Shown: positions 42,976 to 52,304, counted from the stretch's first letter. The stretch is 64,000 nucleotides of DNA from JALYXV01 sp963791545 (GCA_963791545.1 CAWBSR010000007.1:62001-126000), one strand, 5' to 3'. Translations and numbers: made by a program. Notes: a model not told the origin generated them from the letters alone.

Positions 42976-44193
42976 GTGGGCGACTTTTCCCTCGAGCTCA
43001 ACGAGGACCAGACCCAGATCCAGAAGTGGGTCCACGACTTCGCGGAGAACAACATGCGGCCGGTGGCAGCCGAGTGGGACGAGCGTGAGGAGACCCCCTG
43101 GCCAGTGATCCAGGAGGCGGCCCAGTGCGGGCTGTACTCGCTGGACTTCGTGGCCAACGCCTGGGCCGACCCGACCGGGCTGTTGCTGCCGATCGTGATG
43201 GAGGAGATGGCCTGGGGGGACGCCGGCATTGCCCTGGCCATCTTCGGGACCACCCTCGGCGTGGTCGGGATCTACGCCAACGGCACGCCCGAGCAGGTCA
43301 TGGAATGGGTTCCGCAGTGCTTCGGCACCCCTGAGAAGATCCAGTTGGCGGCGTTCGCCGTGTCCGAACCCGACGCCGGCAGCGACGTGAGTTCGCTGCG
43401 GACCCGGGCCGTCTACGACCAGGCGACCGACGAATGGGTGCTCAACGGCACCAAGACGTGGATAACCAACGGGGGGATCGCCGATATCCACGTCATCGTG
43501 GCGTCGGTCGACCCGACGTTGGGCGCTCGGGGGCAGGCCAGCTTCGTCGTGCCCCCGGGGACGGCCGGCCTGGCCCAGGGCCAGAAGTTCAAGAAGATGG
43601 GCATCCGGGCGTCGCACACCGCCGAGGTCGTGCTGAGCGACGTGCGGGTTCCCGGGCGCTGCCTGCTCGGTGGCAAGGACAAGCTCGACGAGCGGCTGGC
43701 CCGGGTGCGCGAAGGGCGACCCAGCGGGCGCAGCCAGGCGGCCATGGCCACCTTCGAGGCGTCCCGGCCGACGGTAGGGGCCCAGGCGCTCGGTATCGCC
43801 CGGGCCGCCTACGAATATTCGCTGGACTACGCCAAGGAGCGCAAGCAGTTCGGCCGGGCGATTATCGAGAACCAGGGCATCGCCTTCAAGCTGGCCGATA
43901 TGAAGATGCGCATCGACGCCTCCCGCCTGTTGGTCTGGCGGGCCGCCTGGATGGGCCGGACCGGCCAGACCTTTACCTCGGGAGAGGGCTCGATGTCGAA
44001 GTTGTTCGCGGGCGAAACCGCGGTGTGGGTCACCGAGCAGGCCATCCAGATCCTCGGGGGCTACGGCTATACCAGGGATTACCCGGTCGAGCGCTGGCAC
44101 CGGGATTCGAAGATCTACACCATCTTCGAAGGGACCTCCGAAATCCAGCGCCTGATCATCAGTCGCGCCATCTCTGGCGTGCACATTCGCTGA
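42976..44193 (+). CDS. Acyl-CoA dehydrogenase
   Basis: FAD flavoprotein of 405 residues that introduces the trans-2 double bond in acyl-CoA. FAD/substrate motifs: AFAVSEPDAGSDV and TWITNGGIADI. The FAD-binding Arg/Gln region is AKERKQFGRAI, the signature QILGGYGYTRDYPVER, and the catalytic Glu is in YTIFEGTSEIQR. GTG start at 42976 with GGAGG 11 bases upstream. It probably serves beta-oxidation with the hydratases and dehydrogenase elsewhere in the window; electron acceptor ETF is not encoded here. Confidence 0.94.
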   Translation: MGDFSLELNEDQTQIQKWVHDFAENNMRPVAAEWDEREETPWPVIQEAAQCGLYSLDFVANAWADPTGLLLPIVMEEMAWGDAGIALAIFGTTLGVVGIYANGTPEQVMEWVPQCFGTPEKIQLAAFAVSEPDAGSDVSSLRTRAVYDQATDEWVLNGTKTWITNGGIADIHVIVASVDPTLGARGQASFVVPPGTAGLAQGQKFKKMGIRASHTAEVVLSDVRVPGRCLLGGKDKLDERLARVREGRPSGRSQAAMATFEASRPTVGAQALGIARAAYEYSLDYAKERKQFGRAIIENQGIAFKLADMKMRIDASRLLVWRAAWMGRTGQTFTSGEGSMSKLFAGETAVWVTEQAIQILGGYGYTRDYPVERWHRDSKIYTIFEGTSEIQRLIISRAISGVHIR

Positions 44194-44495
44194 ATCGGAG
44201 TCAGAAATAGGGGACACACTGCCACTGCTTCGGCGCAACGGGGATCAGGCGGCCCTCCTCTCGCCCAGAATCTGGGAAGAACCGGCACGCCCGCATCGGC
44301 ACGCCCGGGTGGTATGAAGCTGAGACAACGCACCGGCAGATGTCGGCACCCTCGAGAGTGTGCGAGACCACCCAGTCGCCGACGAGACGATCTGCCGAGC
44401 CAGCTTGGGGCTGCTCCCATTGCCGTGGAGGATTGGAGGCTTGCTAAAGTACTGACGTCCCTCGAGCATGGCCATGCGTGTGAAAAGAGGTCAAC
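44194..44495. other. Gene-free stretch before the toxin-like gene
   Basis: No gene or RNA recognised. Only short frames, none with a family match. AAGAGGT just before 44496 is the ribosome site of the next gene. Confidence 0.5.
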
Positions 44496-45797
44496 GTGGG
44501 AGCAGATCGGATCTCTGGACTCGAGAAGGCAAAAGAAGGTCGTTCTCCTGTTCTCGGGCCACCGACCAACGGCGAGCCGCCGCTCCCGACGCCATATACC
44601 GAGATCATGCGCCTCCAGCGGCTAGTGGGCAACCGAGCGGTGCTGGGACTACTTACTGGGCAGGCCGCGCTGCACGCCCATACCGTCCCGCGTCCGAGTG
44701 ATGCGCGGGCACCGACCGTGCGACGCTACGTAAAGCTCCGCGACGGTGCTCCTGACAGCGAGATCAGGACGCGTGAGGCGCTGAGGCAGGAGATCAACAA
44801 GGCAGGGATCAAGCTGAATCCGGCGAACGACGGCGAGCTCGCCCTGATCCTGGCACGGTGGGTGCAATCGCAACAGGAGCTGATTTTCGACGATGTCAAG
44901 AATATGCTCGATGTCGGGCGCGCGCAAGTGGCCGAGCGTAAAGGTGCAAAGGCGGACATAGATCCGTTCGGCATGAAGGCCCATGAGTCCAGTTCGGACG
45001 ACTCTTACGAGAAGCGCAGCGTTTCAGCTTCGGGCCGCTACGACTTCCGCAACAATCCGAATGCGAAGCTTCCTGACATCGGCGCCGACCCTACACAGCC
45101 CAAGGAGAAGACGCGCAAGGGGAGGGTCGAGCAGCCGGGCTTCTACTACCACGTCACGTCCTACGCCAACCTGAAGCGGATCTTCGCTGAAGGGCTAAAT
45201 CCGGCTGCCGGCGGCGCCGTCGGCGGGTCGTCGTATCAGAACGCTAATGCCGAGATGAATGTCTCATCGGCCAGCGATTCGAGGAATAAGGTTTTCGTTG
45301 CCACTGTCGGCAAGCTGACCCAGCGGTATCTCTCGCTCCGGCTGCGCCAGAACGACCTGTTCGGGCTTCACGGCCCATGTATCGTGAGCGTACTGGCGGA
45401 GAAAGCCGGACTAGGTGACGAGGGCGCCGAGTCGTTGTTCGCTCAGATTTGTCTGGGGGAAGAGGCCCTTGTGCTCCGCTTCGAGAACACCTGGAATCCA
45501 ACCGATTGGGAGAAGGACCCCATCGACACTGCGGCGTTCGCCCTCAAGGGCAAGGCAGTCCCGCCGGGCAAGATCCAATGTCTGTCTCTGGGTGGCTGGG
45601 TGCCTCTCACCACCTTGACGGAGATCGCCACCGCCATCGGGACTGAAGCCAGGTTCGCCGAATTCCGAAAGGTGTTGTTGGCGTTCTATGGCGCACACAA
45701 CGAGCAGCTCGAGACGTTGTCCGCGGATGCCGGCTGGAGCGTCATCCCCGACCTGCTGCTAGCCGCTCTCGAGAAGGAGCACCTCGCAGTCGGTTGA
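44496..45797 (+). CDS. Putative polymorphic toxin: injection-system leader motif and ART-like C-terminus
   Basis: 433 residues. Residues 39-53 (RLQRLVGNRAVLGLL) match the LQRxxGNRAVxxLL motif found near the N-terminus of proteins linked to extracellular contractile injection systems, such as DUF4157 proteins. A helical middle follows. The C-terminal domain from residue 216 (FYYHVTSYANLKRIFAEGL) resembles the first core of ADP-ribosyltransferase-like toxins, with a strand VFVATVG and a PPGKI turn later. No signal peptide. The GTG follows AAGAGGT. Codon use is less GC-biased than in neighbours, suggesting transfer. No injection-system or immunity gene adjoins it. The ART assignment rests on short motifs. 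Confidence 0.55.
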   Translation: MGADRISGLEKAKEGRSPVLGPPTNGEPPLPTPYTEIMRLQRLVGNRAVLGLLTGQAALHAHTVPRPSDARAPTVRRYVKLRDGAPDSEIRTREALRQEINKAGIKLNPANDGELALILARWVQSQQELIFDDVKNMLDVGRAQVAERKGAKADIDPFGMKAHESSSDDSYEKRSVSASGRYDFRNNPNAKLPDIGADPTQPKEKTRKGRVEQPGFYYHVTSYANLKRIFAEGLNPAAGGAVGGSSYQNANAEMNVSSASDSRNKVFVATVGKLTQRYLSLRLRQNDLFGLHGPCIVSVLAEKAGLGDEGAESLFAQICLGEEALVLRFENTWNPTDWEKDPIDTAAFALKGKAVPPGKIQCLSLGGWVPLTTLTEIATAIGTEARFAEFRKVLLAFYGAHNEQLETLSADAGWSVIPDLLLAALEKEHLAVG

Positions 45798-46283
45798 GAC
45801 ACACGGGGGGGGACGACATCAGACGCCGCGCCCGCACAAATACGCTGCCCACGGGCGTCAGCTTCCTCGTGCTCGCCGATCCCCCGTTGGCTCAACCGCG
45901 CGGATGTCCCGAGAACCGAATCCCGCCATTGTCGGCACTATCGAAGCCACGGTGAATGCAATGAACGATCGCGGTAAATAGGCTACGTTAGGGATGCGCG
46001 TCCGGACTCGCGCTCGACCCAAGACCGATCCAGGTCATGCGTCGCCGCCCAGACCTAACGAACCCAAAGAGCCTTTGGCGTTGAGAATAAAGCCGGCCAC
46101 CACGAAAGCACCTGCGAGGAGGCCGAACCGGGCCCGGATTCTGGCGCTCGTACACGGTTAGTCGGTGCGAGCCTTGTTCGTCTCCTCCGACCTCCGACCT
46201 CCGACCGCAGGTCCGCGATGGGATCCTTATCCAGGGCGATAGGGTCGGGGGGCATGGCCCGTTCGGCCTACTGGAGGCTTACC
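45798..46283. other. Gene-free stretch
   Basis: No complete gene seen. On the minus strand a short hydrophobic frame (FGLLAGAFVVAGFILNAKG, about 46065-46130) looks like the end of a membrane protein but has no start codon. A 7-bp unit CCTCCGA is repeated three times near 46184-46204. Confidence 0.4.
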
Positions 46284-47162
46284 GTGGAACTCGGCTTGCA
46301 CCTGTCCAGCTTCAACTGGCCCGGCCAACCGCAGAGCATTGCCTCCATCCTGGCGGCCACCGCCGCTGCCGCCGAGGCATCGGGTATCGCGGAGCTGAGC
46401 CTCATGGATCACTGGTTTCAGATGGACCAGCTCGCGCCCGCCTCAGACCCGATGCTGGAGGGGTACACCTCGCTGGGATTCCTGGCGGCCCACACCTCCA
46501 CAATGCGCCTGGGATTGCTGGTGACCGGGGTCACCTACCGCTACCCCGGCCTGCTGGCCAAGATAGTGACCACCCTCGACGTGCTATCTGAGGGACGAGC
46601 CCAACTCGGGATCGGTGCCGCCTGGTATGAACGCGAGCACCGGGGGCTGGGGGTGCCGTTCCCGCCGGTCGCGGAACGTTTCGAACGCCTCGAGGAGACA
46701 CTGCAGATCTGCCTGCAGATGTGGAGCGACAACGACGGCCCCTACCAGGGTCGCCACTACCAGCTGGCCGCGACCCTGTGTTCCCCCCGCCCCGTCAGCC
46801 AACCAAGACCGAAGATCCTCATCGGCGGCAGCGGGGAGCGCAAGACGCTTCGATTGGTGGCCCGCTACGCCGACGCCTGCAACCTGTTTGGCGCCGGCGT
46901 CGATGTGGTCGCCCACAAGCTCGACGTCCTGAAGCGCCACTGCGATGCCGAGGGCCGCGACTACGCCACCATCGAACCCACCGTATTGGCCTTCGGCAAC
47001 CCCCTCGACGACGTCGACGCCTTCATCGCCGGCATGGCCCAATATGCCGCCCTCGGTGTGACCGGCGCCGCCATCATGCCCCAGGGCGACCCGGTGGAAC
47101 TGGCCCGCCGGCTGGGGGATCGGGTCGTCCCCGCCCTGGCGGAGCTCACCACCAGCCCCTGA
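46284..47162 (+). CDS. LLM-class F420-dependent oxidoreductase
   Basis: TIM-barrel luciferase-like protein of 292 residues. Motifs: VELGLHLSSFNWPG, LMDHWFQMD, LGLLVTGVTYRYPGLLAKIV, GRAQLGIGAAWYEREHRGLG and ILIGGSGERKTLRLVARYAD. These fit the F420-using branch common in actinobacteria. The substrate is unknown. The GTG at 46284 is chosen because GGAGG lies 8 bases upstream; a start at 46218 would add a poorly conserved stretch. Confidence 0.88.
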   Translation: MELGLHLSSFNWPGQPQSIASILAATAAAAEASGIAELSLMDHWFQMDQLAPASDPMLEGYTSLGFLAAHTSTMRLGLLVTGVTYRYPGLLAKIVTTLDVLSEGRAQLGIGAAWYEREHRGLGVPFPPVAERFERLEETLQICLQMWSDNDGPYQGRHYQLAATLCSPRPVSQPRPKILIGGSGERKTLRLVARYADACNLFGAGVDVVAHKLDVLKRHCDAEGRDYATIEPTVLAFGNPLDDVDAFIAGMAQYAALGVTGAAIMPQGDPVELARRLGDRVVPALAELTTSP

Positions 47163-47391
47163 AGTGCTGTGGCGACCGGCGGGTACGGACAGATCGCCAG
47201 GCCGGACCGCCGGGCATGCCTTTGCCGCCCCGATGATGGAGGGCGAGCCGGCGCGACGATAGAGCCATGACCGATCTCAGTCCGAGTCAGTCCACCGGTG
47301 TACCAGTTGTGCGCCCTTTTCCCACCCTTCGGCGCCCCGACCGCTCACGGTGCTTGCCGGCCGCACTCTCCGCCTCGGTGACGGCTGAGCG

Positions 47392-48525
47392 ATGGTGACC
47401 ACCCGCTGGACGCGGGATCACGTCTCGGCCCTCGTTGACGACCCGTCGTCTTTCACACCGGTCATCGACGATGCCGGGATGCCCCGGCTCCTGCCAGGCG
47501 TCGACTTCTGGGATTTGTGGCCGCTGCGACAAGAAGACGGCGCCGTCGCCACCGTGTGCGGCGCCCACCTGTGGGCGGGTCTCTCGGCCCCGGCGGTGGG
47601 CCATCCCGGAGCCCGGCACGACACCGCCCGCATCCGGCTGATGATGGCGGGTCGCGACGTCGGGCCGCTGTTCCCCGACGGCGCCTCCGCAGGCAGCCGG
47701 GAATGGGCGGGCTGCTTGATCTTCGACCCCGGCACCAACCGGCTGGCCGCCTATTACACCGCGGCCGGGACCAAAGGGGAGGCGTCGCCGACGTTCCGGC
47801 AGCGCATCATGGGGGCGTCAGCGTGGTTGCGCTGCCGGGGTGGGGAGCCTGAGATCACGGAATGGAGCGAGCACCGGGAAGTGGTCGTGGCCGACGGGGC
47901 GCGGTACCTGGTCGCAGCCCAGGCCACGGGAGCACCTGGCTTCATCAAGGCATTCCGTGACCCGTTCTATTTCCGCGATCCCCATTCGGGGCAGGCGTAT
48001 CTTCTCTTCACGGCGTCCTTGGCGCAGGCGACGTCCGACTTCAACGGCTGCATCGGCATCGCGCGGGCCCGCGGTGACAAGTGGGAGTTACTTGATCCGC
48101 TCATCGCCGCAGACGGCGTCAACAACGAACTCGAACGGCCCCACGTCGTCGTCTTTGGCGGGCACTTCTATCTGTTCTTCTCCACCCAGCAGCGGACCTT
48201 CCATCCCGAGGTATCCGGTCCGACGGGTCTGTACGGTTTTGTCGGCCCCAGCCTGTTGGGCCCCTACGAGCCTCTCAACGGGTCGGGCCTGGTACTCCGG
48301 AACCCGCCCGAAGAGCCTTTCCAGGCTTACTCCTGGCTGGTCCTCAACGACCTGCGAACCGTCAGTTTCGTCGACTCCTACGCCCTTCACGGCCGCCATC
48401 CCGAAGACCTGGAAAGCGGGGGCCCCGAGGAGGTGCGCCGCCATTTCGGTGGGACGATGGCCCCGATGGTCCAACTGACCTTGGATGGCAGGCGCGCCGT
48501 AGTCAGAGGACCGGATTCAAGATGA
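47392..48525 (+). CDS. GH68-type fructosyltransferase (levansucrase/invertase family)
   Basis: A 377-residue five-bladed propeller enzyme. The nucleophile Asp41 lies in VDFWDLWPL, the transition-state stabiliser in AFRDPFYF (residues 189-191), and the acid/base Glu248 in NNELERPHVV. YLLFTASLAQ and FYLFFSTQQ are propeller strands. GH68 enzymes split sucrose and build levan or fructo-oligosaccharides. Unlike most, no signal peptide is present at this start, so the enzyme may be intracellular. No sugar transporter or regulator adjoins it. Confidence 0.82.
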   Translation: MVTTRWTRDHVSALVDDPSSFTPVIDDAGMPRLLPGVDFWDLWPLRQEDGAVATVCGAHLWAGLSAPAVGHPGARHDTARIRLMMAGRDVGPLFPDGASAGSREWAGCLIFDPGTNRLAAYYTAAGTKGEASPTFRQRIMGASAWLRCRGGEPEITEWSEHREVVVADGARYLVAAQATGAPGFIKAFRDPFYFRDPHSGQAYLLFTASLAQATSDFNGCIGIARARGDKWELLDPLIAADGVNNELERPHVVVFGGHFYLFFSTQQRTFHPEVSGPTGLYGFVGPSLLGPYEPLNGSGLVLRNPPEEPFQAYSWLVLNDLRTVSFVDSYALHGRHPEDLESGGPEEVRRHFGGTMAPMVQLTLDGRRAVVRGPDSR

Positions 48526-48562
48526 GGACCGCGGCGGGGGCCAGACAGCACGACGTAGGCTG

Positions 48563-49060
48563 TCACCAGCCCAGCGTGCCCGGATCTCCTTTGAAGGGGC
48601 CCGTAACCCGCGACGTGATCCAGCCGCCGTAGAAGTCCCCGGGCTGGGCCCGCACCGGCTCACCGTCGAGGTAACAGGCGTCGACGCGGCCCGGGTAGAC
48701 GGCGACCCAGCCCGCGAGAGGGGCGAACGGAGGGGTCGGGGCGCGGTAGCACCAGGCCGCCTGGCGGGCCACGCTGCCGCCTGCCGCCAGGTCGTAGTAC
48801 GACGCCCGGCCCTTCCATTCGCACCAGCTCTCGCCCGCCGCCGGCTGCAGCACGACGTCGATGAAGTCGCCGGGATCGAGGTAGTGCACCGGCGGGCTGC
48901 TGGTCTCCAGGACCCTCCAACTGTGGTCGGTGTCGACGATCGTCACCCCACCCAGGACGATCCGGATTGGGGTGTCGGAGCGCTCGAGGCGAGGTGGACG
49001 GGGGTAGTCCCAGACTGACTCCTGGCCGGGTCCCCGCGGATCCGGTCGCGGACGGAGCAT
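48563..49060 (-). CDS. DUF427 family protein
   Basis: 165 residues with the DUF427 pattern: SVWDYPRPPRLE, IRIVLGGVTIVDTD, PPVHYLDPGDF, CEWKGRASYYDL and FYGGWITSRVTGPFKG. A small beta domain of unknown function, frequent in actinobacteria. Start ATG 49060 with a TATCAT box 6 bases upstream. Confidence 0.9.
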   Translation of the reverse strand: MLRPRPDPRGPGQESVWDYPRPPRLERSDTPIRIVLGGVTIVDTDHSWRVLETSSPPVHYLDPGDFIDVVLQPAAGESWCEWKGRASYYDLAAGGSVARQAAWCYRAPTPPFAPLAGWVAVYPGRVDACYLDGEPVRAQPGDFYGGWITSRVTGPFKGDPGTLGW

Positions 49061-49066
49061 GGGTCA

Positions 49067-49072
49067 ATGATA
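49067..49072 (-). promoter_or_regulatory. -10 box of the DUF427 gene
   Basis: TATCAT on the minus strand ends 6 bases before the ATG at 49060. Confidence 0.45.
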
Positions 49073-49207
49073 AGAGCGCCGCGCCTGGCGAAGCAGGAGC
49101 AGGAGCTGCGATCGATGGCTGCCAGCGGTCGCCCCGGCTAGCGCTGGCGGGCGCCTTCGTCCCAGCCGTGACCGGCCACCACTGACCGGCGACGAGGCCG
49201 TCATCCC

Positions 49208-49213
49208 TAGGCT
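49208..49213 (+). promoter_or_regulatory. -10 box of the phosphotransferase gene
   Basis: TAGGCT ends 7 bases before the ATG at 49221. Confidence 0.45.
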
Positions 49214-49220
49214 GGGCCAA

Positions 49221-50156
49221 ATGCACTGGCCGCCGGCGGAGATCGACGTCACCGAGGCCATGGTGCGGTCGCTGCTCACCGAGCAGCACCGGGATTTGGC
49301 CGGCTTGGAGTTGCGGGAGCTCGACGCCGGTTGGGACAACACGCTGTGGCGCCTGGGCGGCGAGTTGCTGGTCCGCCTGCCCCGGCGGGCGCTGTCCGCC
49401 CCCCTGATCGTCAACGAGCAGCGCTGGTTGCCGGAGCTGGCGCCCCGCCTCCCGCTTCCCATTCCGGTCCCGGTCCGACTCGGACAGCCCTCCGAGGAAT
49501 ACCCGTGGTTTTGGTCCATCGTGCCCTGGTTGCGGGGTATCCCGGGCGATCGCGCCCTCCTCGACGATGTCGCCGTCGGCGATGCGGCCCAGCGCCTGGG
49601 GCGCTTCCTCCGGGCTCTGCATCAGCCAGCCCCACCGACGGCGCCCTGGAACCCGGTGCGGGGACGACCGCTACGCGAGCGGGTGGCGGCGTTCGAGGCC
49701 CGCCTGGCCTCGCTAACCGTGATGAAGGAGGGGGGCATCGAGAACGATGTCAATCTCCCGGCGATCCAAGCGGTCTGGGACCGGGCTCTCGCAGCCCCTC
49801 CCTGGAGCGCCCCCCCGGTGTGGCTCCACGGCGACCTCCACCCGGCCAACATGCTCATCGAGGACGGGACCCTGGCCGCGGTTATCGACTTCGGGGACCT
49901 CGGAGGCGGCGATCCGGCGACCGACCTGGCCGCGGCGTGGATGCTCCTGCCGACTTCCGCGATGCCCATGTTCGGTGGCGCCTACGGAGGGTTCAGCGAC
50001 TCCCTCGGGTGGCGCGCCCTGGGCTGGGCGACCCACCTCGGGCTCATGCTGCTGGTGCTTGGCCACGACAATCGTCCCACCTACCGCACCGTCGGTCGGG
50101 CGACCCTGGCCCGGGTGGCGGCCTACGCCGAACGTGACGACGGCCTCAGTTGGTGA
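49221..50156 (+). CDS. Aminoglycoside phosphotransferase (APH) family kinase-like protein
   Basis: 311 residues, protein-kinase-like fold. The Brenner motif with the catalytic Asp is WLHGDLHPANMLI, and the Mg-binding Asp is in AVIDFGDLGGGDPATDLAAAW. The N-lobe has LWRLGGELLVRLPRR. This family includes small-molecule kinases and aminoglycoside-resistance enzymes; which applies cannot be told, and housekeeping roles are more common. The stop codon lies in the first unit of an 18-bp tandem repeat. Confidence 0.87.
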   Translation: MHWPPAEIDVTEAMVRSLLTEQHRDLAGLELRELDAGWDNTLWRLGGELLVRLPRRALSAPLIVNEQRWLPELAPRLPLPIPVPVRLGQPSEEYPWFWSIVPWLRGIPGDRALLDDVAVGDAAQRLGRFLRALHQPAPPTAPWNPVRGRPLRERVAAFEARLASLTVMKEGGIENDVNLPAIQAVWDRALAAPPWSAPPVWLHGDLHPANMLIEDGTLAAVIDFGDLGGGDPATDLAAAWMLLPTSAMPMFGGAYGGFSDSLGWRALGWATHLGLMLLVLGHDNRPTYRTVGRATLARVAAYAERDDGLSW

Positions 50157-50198
50157 GCGACGGCCAGTTGGTGAACGACGGCCGGTTGGTGAACGACG
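50147..50198. repeat. Three-copy 18-bp tandem repeat
   Basis: Unit CAGTTGGTGAACGACGGC is present at 50165-50182, with a one-base variant at 50147-50164 and a partial third copy at 50183-50198. The first copy contains the stop codon of the phosphotransferase gene, the rest lies downstream. Confidence 0.9.
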
Positions 50199-50258
50199 CG
50201 AGGTGCGAGGGCGGGGCCGGAAGCGCGGGCCGCCCGAGGCGCAGGCCCGGCGGCGGCC

Positions 50259-52304
50259 TCAGCCGGTCTGGGGGTGAGTGGGGGTGGACCCGTCCGGCGC
50301 CAGCAGGTCGAAACCGTCAGGGATGTTGAGCAGGTTGGCGCCCGTGCCCGCCACGTCGGTCTGGCCGTACTGCCAGACGATCCTCTTGGTGTTGGGATCG
50401 ATGATGGCCACCCGGTGCCGGTAGTCGTCGTTGACACAGATGAGCCCGGTGGGCAGGACCTCGGCCAGGCTGGGATGGTCGAGCATGGGCTCGCCCGAGG
50501 CGAACTTGTAGCTCCAGACAATCTGACCCTCCCGGGTGAACTCGTACAGGCCGCCGGGCTTGCTGTAGTCGGCGATCAGGTAGAGGTCGGGGCCCAGCTG
50601 CTGGGGATCCGAGGGGTAGCCGATCGGGAGCTTGACGCTCCATGCGGCGCTGCCGTCGGGACGGAATTCGGTGACCCAGGACCCGTTGATCTCTGACACC
50701 AGGAAGTCTCCGTTGGACAGCGGGGTGTCGCCATTCGGGTAGCCGATCTCGTTGGGAGGCTTGTGGACGCATTTGTGGGAGCTGCCGAACTCGCTCTGGT
50801 AGGTGAAGTCGGGGTTGAGGAACAGGATCCGGCAGTTCTTGGCGTCGGCCACGGTCACCCGGCCGTCGGCCAGCAGATAGGCATCGTCGGGCTGGTTGAG
50901 GTAGCTGGCCGCGACGCCGGCCTTGCCGGGGTGGCCGTAGCTGTGGACGACCGCGCCCGCCGGGTACGACAGCTCGATGATGGTGTTCTGTTCTTCCTGG
51001 TTGGTGATGATGACCGAGCCCTTCTTCCCGAAGAAGGCGTCGTCGGGGAAGTAGAAGCCCACCGCCGGGGCCGGGGCGGTGGCCGAGGGGAACTGCCACA
51101 TGATGGTCTTGGCGGTATCGACCACGAGCAGCCGGTTGTTGCCCCGGTCGGCGATGAGGAGCTTCCCGTTGAACGGGGGCCCGGTGCCGGGTCCGGTACC
51201 TGCCGTGGCCGGCGCCAAGTCGGCCTTGGCGACCAGCGCCACCGGGTGACCGGATTCGTCCTCGCCGCCCAGCAGGTAGGTGGTGTTGCCGGCCGTGGTC
51301 ACCGCCATATCGGAAACGGCGACAGGAAGGGCGGCGACCGCCCTCACGGCCATAGTCGAGGTGTCAACGGCGGAGACGGTGTCGGTCACATGCCCCGACG
51401 AGCGGCCCCCGAACAGGTAGAGGGCGCCCCCGACGACGGCGGCCGCGGCGTGTGAGATCCCCACCGGCAGGTTGCCCGCCATGGTGGCGGTGCGGGCTGC
51501 GACATCGATGACCTGGATGGCGGTGGAGTCGGCGGTCTTGCCGGCCGGGCCCGGCAGCTCACCGCCGATGACGAAGACTCGGCCGCCAACCGCGGCCACG
51601 GCCGGATAGCGGACCGGCTGGGGCAGGTGGCTGAGCACCGTGAACTGGACACCGTCGGTGGTCGCCAAGACGTCGGCACTCCAGGTGGTTCCGTCGTAGC
51701 CGCCGACCACGATGGCCTGGCCGTTGACGGCCACGGCTGCCAGGTCAGCCCGGGGCGCCGGCAGGGCGCCGAGCCGCCTCACCTGGGTACCCGGCCCTTG
51801 GATGCCTTGAACGGTCGCGACGACGGTCTTGGCGCCCCCCCCGAACACCACTGGCCCGGTTGGCAGGACGGCGCCGGCTGCGTCGTGGACAGGGTCGGTG
51901 AGAGCTCCGACCGGGGTCGGCTGGCCGGTGGCCGGATCGAGGTCGACGACGTTGGCAGTAGTGGCGTTAGCGGTGCCGAGACCCCCGTACAGGCGGATGC
52001 GGGGCCCGGCGGCCAAGGCGACGGCGCGCGAGAGCGGGGCGGGAAGCAGCCATCCCGCCGGCGCCAGGTGGAGGGTCTGGGGACCGGCGGCCGCGGGCAC
52101 TGTTTTGACCTTGCCGGGCCCGGTGTTGGACGCGCTGACCTTGGGCGGCGATCCGCCGCCGAGTCGGTTCAGCCCGTACCCGACGACGCCGACCACCAGG
52201 AGCACCACCACCACGGCGGCGACCCGCCGCCGGACAATGGTCCGACGCGACGCATGGTGGTGCCGCATCCCGGGTCGGGTCTGGGTTCGCATTCCGTCCG
52301 GCAC
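50259..52304 (-). CDS. Membrane-anchored double beta-propeller protein (Kelch-like plus NHL/PQQ-like)
   Basis: 681 residues. An Arg/His-rich N-terminus precedes one membrane helix (AAVVVVLLVVGVVGYGL). Residues about 65-360 hold Kelch-like units with repeated GG pairs (AIVVGGYDG, VFVIGGELPG, LYLFGGRSSG, TYLLGGEDESG). Residues about 375-680 form an NHL/PQQ-like propeller (LLIADRGNNRLLVVDT, IIELSYPAGAVVHSYG, DFLVSEINGSWVTEF, VNDDYRHRVAIIDP). The propellers lie outside the membrane. Role unknown. The GTG at 52304 is preferred because TAGAGT lies 10 bases upstream; an ATG at 52292 is also possible. Confidence 0.82.
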   Translation of the reverse strand: MPDGMRTQTRPGMRHHHASRRTIVRRRVAAVVVVLLVVGVVGYGLNRLGGGSPPKVSASNTGPGKVKTVPAAAGPQTLHLAPAGWLLPAPLSRAVALAAGPRIRLYGGLGTANATTANVVDLDPATGQPTPVGALTDPVHDAAGAVLPTGPVVFGGGAKTVVATVQGIQGPGTQVRRLGALPAPRADLAAVAVNGQAIVVGGYDGTTWSADVLATTDGVQFTVLSHLPQPVRYPAVAAVGGRVFVIGGELPGPAGKTADSTAIQVIDVAARTATMAGNLPVGISHAAAAVVGGALYLFGGRSSGHVTDTVSAVDTSTMAVRAVAALPVAVSDMAVTTAGNTTYLLGGEDESGHPVALVAKADLAPATAGTGPGTGPPFNGKLLIADRGNNRLLVVDTAKTIMWQFPSATAPAPAVGFYFPDDAFFGKKGSVIITNQEEQNTIIELSYPAGAVVHSYGHPGKAGVAASYLNQPDDAYLLADGRVTVADAKNCRILFLNPDFTYQSEFGSSHKCVHKPPNEIGYPNGDTPLSNGDFLVSEINGSWVTEFRPDGSAAWSVKLPIGYPSDPQQLGPDLYLIADYSKPGGLYEFTREGQIVWSYKFASGEPMLDHPSLAEVLPTGLICVNDDYRHRVAIIDPNTKRIVWQYGQTDVAGTGANLLNIPDGFDLLAPDGSTPTHPQTG

